Shown piece by piece: positions 1 to 4,213 of a stretch of 8,502 bases of DNA. Source of the DNA: Candidatus Aenigmatarchaeota archaeon (GTDB lineage Archaea; Aenigmatarchaeota; Aenigmatarchaeia; QMZP01; JAFGSV01); assembly GCA_020343635.1 (NCBI GenBank), contig CP070804.1:656789-665290 (forward strand), in the 5' to 3' direction. The notes under the pieces were generated by a model that made no database searches, was not told where the DNA came from, and was given only the letters and a program-made list of their open reading frames with translations. Made by a program: the position numbers and the translations under genes. How positions within the stretch are numbered: position 1 is the first letter of the stretch; each line of letters opens with the position of its first letter.

Positions 1-303
1 CGTCAGCTCTATCGTCAAGGCGGCTTCTTCGGGCACTGTGGCATTCTCTTCTGGCAACGTCACGTTGGTCTCGTTTATTATGGTCTGGTTATCTTCTGGT
101 ATGGTTACGTTTTCTTCGGGGATTGTTATATTCTCTTCAGGTAAGGTCACGTTCCTCTCATTGAATGTGGTTTCATTTTCCTCGGGAATCGTCACATTCT
201 CTTCGGGGATGGTAGCGTTATCTTCCGGTTCCGTGATATTGGTTTCAGGTATTTCGACTGTCACGTTCTCTTCTGGTTCTTCCTCAGTTACATTCTCTTC
301 GGC
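1..303 (-). repeat. Degenerate PEEN-x-T protein repeat array
   Basis: On the minus strand this stretch encodes imperfect tandem units of roughly 8-11 residues around a core of Pro-Glu-Glu/Asp-Asn-X-Thr, for example PEENVTI, PEENITI, PEDNATI, PEDNQTI and PEENATV. The units have diverged in DNA sequence, with different codons for the same residues. This suggests selection for the peptide pattern rather than recent duplication. Nearly every unit carries an N-glycosylation sequon. The array continues to near the left edge. Confidence 0.75.
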
Positions 304-528
304 AGTTTCTGGAGATCCTTCGGGGACTTCAGTATCGGTTTCGTTCAGAATTTCCTCGTCTGTTACCCCTTCTGTGAGGTTGACGTCTGTGACGAATCCG
401 TCAACGCTGGTGGAATTCGTGACGTTCTGGGCGACGATTAAGGTCGTAGGAACGAGAGCCAGTATCAGAAATAGTGCTATAAGCTGTGCTTGCCCTTTTT
501 CCTTTGCCCCAGAATTGCTTTCCTCCAA
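1..528 (-). CDS. Sequon-rich secreted surface protein, N-terminal part (truncated at left edge)
   Basis: The minus strand is open from 528 to the window edge (176 codons seen, no stop). I do not recognise a named family. The frame has no ATG; the only plausible start is TTG at 528-526, about 23 bases after a TATA-like AATATAAC, which fits the leaderless starts elsewhere here. The N-terminus is polar and Lys-containing, with KEKGQ at residues 9-13, then a hydrophobic stretch at about 16-33. This looks like a signal peptide or a class III (pilin-like) signal, although the usual Glu at +5 is missing. From residue 35 on, the chain is acidic and very rich in N-X-T/S sequons: I count 17 in 142 residues, many in imperfect PEENVTI-type repeats. 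It is probably an extended, heavily N-glycosylated exported stalk or surface protein (inference). The domain it may carry lies outside the window. Confidence 0.75.
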   Translation of the reverse strand, partial: MEESNSGAKEKGQAQLIALFLILALVPTTLIVAQNVTNSTSVDGFVTDVNLTEGVTDEEILNETDTEVPEGSPETAEENVTEEEPEENVTVEIPETNITEPEDNATIPEENVTIPEENETTFNERNVTLPEENITIPEENVTIPEDNQTIINETNVTLPEENATVPEEAALTIELT

Positions 529-546
529 GATGGCGCACCCAGACAG

Positions 547-556
547 GTTATATTGG
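547..556 (-). promoter_or_regulatory. TATA-like box of the sequon-rich protein gene
   Basis: On the minus strand this reads CCAATATAAC. Its centre is about 22-23 bases upstream of the TTG at 528, slightly closer than the 25-26 base spacing of the other leaderless genes in this window. No Shine-Dalgarno sequence is needed if the mRNA starts at or next to the start codon. It supports the TTG start but is weak evidence alone. Confidence 0.4.
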
Positions 557-586
557 TTAGCAGCTGCAACTATTAATCTACCTACC

Positions 587-593
587 TGTCGAC
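587..593. promoter_or_regulatory. Single TGTCGAC site between divergent genes
   Basis: This is a half-site (TGTCGA, containing GTCGAC) matching the motif in the 16-bp palindrome at 627-642. It lies about 35 bases upstream of the minus-strand TATA box of the sequon-rich gene and about 30 bases upstream of the regulator's TATA box. It could be an auxiliary operator serving either direction. As a lone hexamer it may also be chance. Confidence 0.3.
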
Positions 594-621
594 CCTTTTA
601 TGAACAATTAACAGAGAAAAG

Positions 622-627
622 TTTAAA
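622..627 (+). promoter_or_regulatory. TATA box of the winged-helix regulator gene
   Basis: TTTAAA within AAGTTTAAATTG. Its centre is 28.5 bases upstream of the ATG at 653, which predicts a transcript starting within a few bases of the start codon. The downstream edge touches the palindrome at 627-642, so a protein bound there should block TBP/TFB or polymerase access. Confidence 0.55.
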
Positions 628-642
628 TTGTCGATCGACAAT
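627..642. promoter_or_regulatory. Perfect 16-bp palindrome, likely autoregulatory operator
   Basis: ATTGTCGATCGACAAT is a perfect 8+8 inverted repeat with no spacer. It sits between the TATA box and the start codon of the winged-helix gene. This is a classic repressor site for a dimeric DNA-binding protein. The TGTCGA core recurs at 587, 889, 1073 and 1096. That the neighbouring regulator binds here is inference from position and symmetry. Confidence 0.6.
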
Positions 643-652
643 AGGATATTAT

Positions 653-1105
653 ATGATAGAGTTCTTGGGTTCACGAAAAATGGAAAAAGAGAAACTTGAT
701 TCTTTGTCAAAGGCCGAAAAACTCAGAGAACTTGAAAAAGAGAAGTCTCTAAACCAGCGTATAGAGAGCTTGATATTTAAAAAATTCAAGGAAACGGGGC
801 TCGACGAAAGAATGAAGGAAATGAACTTCACACTGGAAGAAATCGCTGAAAAGGTTGAGCAACTGATGTTTTTGTACCAGTCAAACAGTCGACAAAAAAC
901 AAGTCCGAGCGTCAGAAAAATGAGGGTGAAGGAGATGATAACACTTCTGCTCCAGCAGCACGGCCAGCTGAGCGCTCCTCAGCTGTGCAATTTATTGAAC
1001 TTATCACGCACAAGATGCAGTGAATACCTGAAGGAAATGGAAAACAAGGGTCTTTTGGAGTCAGAATTGAACTGTCGAAAAAAATTCTATAAATTTCGAC
1101 ACTAG
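653..1105 (+). CDS. Small coiled-coil/winged-helix DNA-binding regulator
   Basis: A 150-residue protein, probably a cytoplasmic transcription regulator. Residues about 10-80 are charged and helical (EKEKLDSLSKAEKLRELEKE and onward), probably a coiled coil for dimerisation. Residues about 88-150 look like a winged helix: RVKEMITLLLQQHG, then SAPQLCNLLNLSRTRCSEYL as the helix-turn-helix (recognition helix about 118-130), then GLLES and a basic KKFYKFRH wing. I cannot assign it to one family; MarR/ArsR/TrmB-like is as far as I would go. The ATG at 653 is chosen because a TATA box lies 28 bases upstream and no Shine-Dalgarno sequence is visible. The ATG at 680 is an alternative. The frame stays open upstream to 38, but that part is antisense to the repeat protein. 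Operator-like TGTCGA motifs occur at its promoter, inside it and at its 3' end. Confidence 0.8.
   Translation: MIEFLGSRKMEKEKLDSLSKAEKLRELEKEKSLNQRIESLIFKKFKETGLDERMKEMNFTLEEIAEKVEQLMFLYQSNSRQKTSPSVRKMRVKEMITLLLQQHGQLSAPQLCNLLNLSRTRCSEYLKEMENKGLLESELNCRKKFYKFRH
1073..1101. promoter_or_regulatory. Inverted repeat (TGTCGAAA...TTTCGACA) bracketing a TATA box
   Basis: The arms at 1073-1080 and 1094-1101 are perfect 8-bp inverted copies separated by 13 bases. The spacer contains CTATAAA, with TATAAA at 1088-1093 directly abutting the right arm. A start site about 26 bases downstream (near 1116) would give the 1150 gene a leader of about 34 bases carrying its Shine-Dalgarno sequence. The arms share the TGTCGA core of the 627-642 palindrome, so this looks like a second operator of the same regulator. 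It overlaps the regulator's last codons. Confidence 0.5.
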
Positions 1106-1121
1106 ATTATAAAATAAATTC

Positions 1122-1127
1122 TTTTTT
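1122..1127 (+). terminator. T6 run after the regulator gene, possible archaeal terminator
   Basis: Six consecutive T on the coding strand, 17 bases after the regulator's stop codon. Archaeal RNA polymerase commonly terminates at oligo-T tracts without a hairpin. The tract lies inside the predicted leader of the next gene, so termination may be partial. Sequence-only call. Confidence 0.25.
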
Positions 1128-1131
1128 AACT

Positions 1132-1139
1132 GGGAGGGT
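1132..1139 (+). promoter_or_regulatory. Shine-Dalgarno sequence of the charged-helix gene
   Basis: GGGAGGGT, with GGAGG at 1133-1137, is complementary to the 3' end of archaeal 16S rRNA. It lies 12 bases before the ATG at 1150, a rather long spacing. It fixes this ATG as the start and implies a leadered mRNA, unlike several genes around it. Confidence 0.55.
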
Positions 1140-1149
1140 AATAATTAAT

Positions 1150-2244
1150 ATGATAACTGTGCCCGTTTTTGAGATGCCTGAAGTCTTTAATATCAGACTT
1201 ATGTCCAGGATTGTTTCTGCGTCTGGCGAGGAAAGCGCACATGAAGAAGAGATTGAGGAACTGAGGCAGGCCATCGAAGACGCTGACCGGGAAATCAGGG
1301 AAGAGTTGAGGAAGAGGGAAGAAGCCGAAAGAAGGACCGAGGAAGAGAGGCGTGTGAGGGAAAGGGCTGAGGAAATAGCGAATGCTGAAACAGACAAGAA
1401 TGTAATGGAAGATGCCAGGAGAAAGGCCGAGGAAGAGGTGAAAAATGAGATACAGAAGGAGATAGAGGCCAAGAAAAGGGTGGCAGAAGAGGCGAGGCTG
1501 AAACAGGATGCTGATGCCAGGGCCGAGAACGAGAGAAGGCTGAGAATGGAAACGGAACAAAGGGCCGCGGAAGAGAGGGCTGTGAGGGAAAGATTTGAGA
1601 GTGAACTAAGAAGCCAGGAAAAGGTAGAATCACTCGCTGAAAAGGAGATTATGGCAAGAACAGAAGCCGAAATAAAGATTGAAGAAGAAAAGCTTGCCAG
1701 GGTGCAGGCTGCAAGGAACAGGAAGATAGATTCCATAAGAAGAGCCAGGAAGGATGCTGAAAAAAGGCTGGATAATGAAAGGAAGAAGCGCATAAAAGCC
1801 GAAAAGACGGCTCAGGAAGAGAAAGAGGGGAGGAAACATGCCGAAGAAGCCGCTGCTCTTATGATGAGAGAGGGCAAGAGCAGTCGTGAATATTCGAAAA
1901 TTAAATCGAAGATAGAAGCCGCGACAAAGGCCCGCAAGGAAATGGAGGGGCACGCAAGGAAGGAGATGCTGTCAAGGGAAGAAGCCGAGGAGAGGGCAGA
2001 AGATGAGGTACGGGCCAGGCTGAAGGCTGAAAGCAAGATAAGGGAAGAGAGGGCCCTGATAGCTCAGTTCGAGAAACAGAGAAAGTCCACCGAAAGAAGG
2101 GTTGAAAAGCTTGAAAGAAGCCAGATACTTGCGAAAAAGGGTAAGACCAGGAGGGACCTGCTTGTTATTCTTAAAACCCGGAAAAGCATGCCCCTGATAA
2201 AACTCAAAAATATCATAAAAAAGGCTGTTGGACGGAATCCCTGA
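1150..2244 (+). CDS. Long highly charged alpha-helical (coiled-coil or single-helix) protein
   Basis: A 364-residue protein I do not recognise as a named family. A short N-terminal segment (1-30, hydrophobic residues mixed with MPEVFNIRLMSR) precedes about 290 residues (31-322) composed almost entirely of Glu, Arg, Lys and Ala. No Pro occurs within 31-322 and Gly is rare. Apolar residues recur in i,i+4 runs such as V85, A89, A93, V97, I101, I105 and V145, F149, L153, then V159, A163, I167. That fits an elongated coiled coil or a stable single alpha-helix. The C-terminus (323-364) is basic and Leu/Ile-rich and could be an amphipathic helix binding membrane or nucleic acid (inference). There is no signal peptide or membrane segment, so it is probably cytoplasmic and structural or scaffolding. 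The regulator gene ends 44 bases upstream, and an operator-flanked TATA box suggests shared control. Confidence 0.85.
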   Translation: MITVPVFEMPEVFNIRLMSRIVSASGEESAHEEEIEELRQAIEDADREIREELRKREEAERRTEEERRVRERAEEIANAETDKNVMEDARRKAEEEVKNEIQKEIEAKKRVAEEARLKQDADARAENERRLRMETEQRAAEERAVRERFESELRSQEKVESLAEKEIMARTEAEIKIEEEKLARVQAARNRKIDSIRRARKDAEKRLDNERKKRIKAEKTAQEEKEGRKHAEEAAALMMREGKSSREYSKIKSKIEAATKARKEMEGHARKEMLSREEAEERAEDEVRARLKAESKIREERALIAQFEKQRKSTERRVEKLERSQILAKKGKTRRDLLVILKTRKSMPLIKLKNIIKKAVGRNP

Positions 2245-2251
2245 ACGCAAC

Positions 2252-2258
2252 TTTTAAA
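2252..2258 (+). promoter_or_regulatory. TATA box of the CBS-domain gene
   Basis: TTTTAAA in CAACTTTTAAAGAAATG, centred 26 bases upstream of the ATG at 2281. This is the standard archaeal spacing for a transcript beginning at the start codon. No Shine-Dalgarno sequence precedes this ATG; the bases before it are a pyrimidine run (TATTTTTCTT), which might also terminate the upstream transcript. Confidence 0.6.
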
Positions 2259-2280
2259 GAAATGATTCTGTATTTTTCTT

Positions 2281-3273
2281 ATGGTGTTAAAAGTAAGGGA
2301 CGAAATGAACAGGAATGTCAAAACCCTTTCTCCAGCTGTCACAGTAAAGGAAGCTTCTGAGAAGATGACAAAATACTGGATGGGTTCCGTGGTAATAACG
2401 GAGAACAACAACATTGTGGGAATAATAACTGAGAGGGATATTCTGAGCAAGGTTGTTGTCAAGGGAAAGAACCCTGGGAAAGTCAAGATAAGCGACATAA
2501 TGTCGAAGAACGTCATAACTATAGAGGAGGACAAGGAGCTCGGTGAAGCCGTCAAGCTTATGAAGGTCAACGACATAAAGAAGCTTCCCGTGACGAAGAA
2601 GGGAAAGCTTTCAGGAATAATAACGACAACCGATATAATCACGGCGATGAATGAAGGCATGAACAAGGAAGATGTAAAGCTGGGCTCCTACAGGGACCTC
2701 AAGGTCCTGGTGAGAAGGCACGCGATAGAACTGAAGACAGAGATCGAGAAGAACCAGATGCTTACTTTCGTGATACCTAACTCGCTTTATCCTTCTGATT
2801 CCGTGTCTATTATGAAGGCGGTCTCAGAGACTGTGCCCAAATTTATTTTCGTTACTGTGAACAAGCCGTATTTCTCGCTCCTGCAGACCCTGAAGAAGCA
2901 TGACATACCGACTGAAGGTATGTACTTCATAGACGCGTCATCCGAGGAAGGTGAGCCCCAGAGCGGGAAAAATTTTGAGAAGATAAGGACACCCGCCGAC
3001 ATAACGGAGATAATGATAGCTGTTGACAAGGCGTTGAAGACAAAGAAGTATTTCGGTCTCGTCTTCGATTCCGTTTCCACCCTCCTGACCTATCACAGCG
3101 AGGAAATAGTTTCCAAGTTCCTGCACTCACTGATAAACAAGCTCAGAAAACATGAGGTGAAGGGTATATTCCTCTGCACCAAAGAGGATATCAAGACCTC
3201 GATGATGAAGAACCTGAACATGCTTGCGGATTACAGCGTTGACATAGAGAAGAGGGGAGAACTTTCCTCTTAA
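2281..3273 (+). CDS. Tandem CBS-domain protein with C-terminal P-loop-less RecA/KaiC-like domain
   Basis: A 330-residue cytoplasmic protein. Two CBS repeats are clear: residues about 8-58 (ending GIITERDIL) and 73-125 (ending GIITTTDII). Such pairs form a Bateman module that usually binds adenine nucleotides or similar ligands and acts as a sensor. After a helical linker (138-160), residues 161-325 resemble a RecA/KaiC-type alpha-beta fold. FVIPNSLYP occupies the place of the P-loop, KFIFVTVNKPYFSLLQTLKK follows, FGLVFDSVSTL (258-268) resembles a Walker B strand, and GIFLCTKED is a later strand. A GxxxxGK[ST] motif is absent, so it probably does not hydrolyse ATP (inference). Similar degenerate domains occur in archaeal signalling proteins of DUF835/DUF7504 type; I name these only as candidates. 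It is leaderless, transcribed alone, and its stop overlaps the convergent gene by 4 bases. Confidence 0.85.
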   Translation: MVLKVRDEMNRNVKTLSPAVTVKEASEKMTKYWMGSVVITENNNIVGIITERDILSKVVVKGKNPGKVKISDIMSKNVITIEEDKELGEAVKLMKVNDIKKLPVTKKGKLSGIITTTDIITAMNEGMNKEDVKLGSYRDLKVLVRRHAIELKTEIEKNQMLTFVIPNSLYPSDSVSIMKAVSETVPKFIFVTVNKPYFSLLQTLKKHDIPTEGMYFIDASSEEGEPQSGKNFEKIRTPADITEIMIAVDKALKTKKYFGLVFDSVSTLLTYHSEEIVSKFLHSLINKLRKHEVKGIFLCTKEDIKTSMMKNLNMLADYSVDIEKRGELSS

Positions 3274-4172
3274 TCCTTTCTTTCTTCAGTGAGCACTTTT
3301 AAATCGTCCTGTGTTGACGCTATCTTTTCTATCCTGATGAGGGCTTCCCTGGTTCTTCTGAGTGAGAACACCAGGTAGGCTATTATGGATGAAAGGATAG
3401 CTACGACTGCCAAATATGCAGAGTTCTGAGAGATGAACATACCTGCAGCAGGAAGCAGAGCCGGTGTTACGCATGCACCGTCCGAGCAGCTGAAATCGCA
3501 TAGAGTAAGCTCGTAATCGGTTCCGGATCTGCCGCATTCCATGACATAGTCCCCGGCGCACGTAATCTGGAAGGGCACGCATACGTCCGTCATCACTCTT
3601 TTGAGACAGTCACCGCAGTTCTCGGCATCTTCCCCTTCGGCAGGTTCACATATGTCGTTACCATTGCACTCGCTTATGGTTTCAAATTCAACCGGCACCG
3701 GTTCTCCTGTGACTGCAAAGAGCGCCTCAAGTTCCGGTGAGTCGGCCCTGTAATAGAAGAAATCCGCATCCTCATCGTACATTTCAATCTCCAGCCTTTC
3801 CCAGGCATCCCTGAAAATATTAAGTCCCAGCGTGCTCTCCTGTACGTTATTCACATTGATCCAGTACTTGCTTACCCTTAAGTCAATCAATACGTTCTCA
3901 GGCATATCCTGCAAACCTGCGGCATCTATGATGAAGTAATCGTAAATCCACTCTTCGTCCGCCTCTATCTGCTGGACAGTTAGGGTAACACCACTCCTCT
4001 GTTCTGTCTGAAACCTTATGGCCCTGAGTGAAATGGTATCATCTTCTATAACGAAGCTTAGGAGCCCTTCCTGCGGCCTTAAGAATTTTCTGTAGTCAGC
4101 AGCAGATGAAAACTGGGCTGACAAAAGGAGGGCAAGGACAACTAATACAGCACCGGAGAGCGCTTTTTTCAT
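3270..4172 (-). CDS. Membrane-anchored Cys-rich surface protein with PGF-pre-PGF-like region
   Basis: A 300-residue exported protein. It has a clear signal peptide (MKKALSGAVLVVLALLLSAQ, cleavage likely after SSA at about 24), an outside domain, one transmembrane helix (about 251-271) and a cytoplasmic tail starting RRTREALIRIEK. Residues about 90-156 (YWINVNNV, LGLNIF, AWERLEI, FFYYRADSPELEALFAVTGEP) match the pattern of archaeal PGF-pre-PGF surface domains. Residues 169-234 hold ten Cys, starting with CNGNDICEPAEGEDAENCGDC, a GNGICE...NC.DC-type motif common in surface proteins of small-genome archaea and possibly metal-binding or disulfide-bonded. No N-X-S/T sequon is present, unlike both edge proteins. 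The ATG is preceded by a TATA box at leaderless spacing. Function is probably cell-surface structure or contact. Confidence 0.85.
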   Translation of the reverse strand: MKKALSGAVLVVLALLLSAQFSSAADYRKFLRPQEGLLSFVIEDDTISLRAIRFQTEQRSGVTLTVQQIEADEEWIYDYFIIDAAGLQDMPENVLIDLRVSKYWINVNNVQESTLGLNIFRDAWERLEIEMYDEDADFFYYRADSPELEALFAVTGEPVPVEFETISECNGNDICEPAEGEDAENCGDCLKRVMTDVCVPFQITCAGDYVMECGRSGTDYELTLCDFSCSDGACVTPALLPAAGMFISQNSAYLAVVAILSSIIAYLVFSLRRTREALIRIEKIASTQDDLKVLTEERKD

Positions 4173-4194
4173 ACATTTATTATTGAGGAGTAAG

Positions 4195-4201
4195 TTTTAA
4201 A
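4195..4201 (-). promoter_or_regulatory. TATA box of the Cys-rich surface protein gene
   Basis: The minus strand reads CTTTAAAAC here, centred about 26 bases upstream of the ATG at 4172, so the mRNA is probably leaderless. The box lies in the 41-base gap after the PIN-ATPase stop (4214). Although the two genes run the same way, the downstream one therefore has its own promoter. A weak GAGG-like stretch (CTCCTCAATA on the minus strand) does not form a Shine-Dalgarno match. Confidence 0.55.
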
Positions 4202-4213
4202 GTTATTAGGTCG

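Noticed and set aside
1..303. CRISPR or DNA-level tandem repeat
   Set aside because: The units are not identical in DNA, have no constant spacer length and stay in one reading frame. They are protein repeats.
38..652. N-terminal extension of the plus-strand frame that ends at 1105
   Set aside because: The Ser/Phe/Val-rich sequence is the antisense shadow of the PEEN-x-T repeats on the minus strand. A TATA box and operator at 622-642 lie inside it, so the regulator starts at 653 (or 680).
1073..1101. Inverted repeat read as a hairpin terminator of the regulator gene
   Set aside because: The arms are only 8 bp with a 13-base AT-rich loop, and the element precedes the stop codon. The TATA box in the loop and the shared TGTCGA core make an operator more likely, though I cannot exclude RNA folding.
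1107..1793. Minus-strand frame of 228 codons rich in Ser, Leu and Phe
   Set aside because: Antisense shadow of the Glu/Arg/Lys-rich charged-helix gene, where GAA/GAG/AGG codons read as TTC/CTC/CCT. It has no start signal and an unnatural composition. Other minus frames across 1126-2250 have the same cause.
2064..2666. Minus-strand frame of 200 codons across the CBS gene start
   Set aside because: It spans an intergenic promoter and two well-supported plus-strand genes and shows only low-complexity Ser/Phe/Leu sequence.
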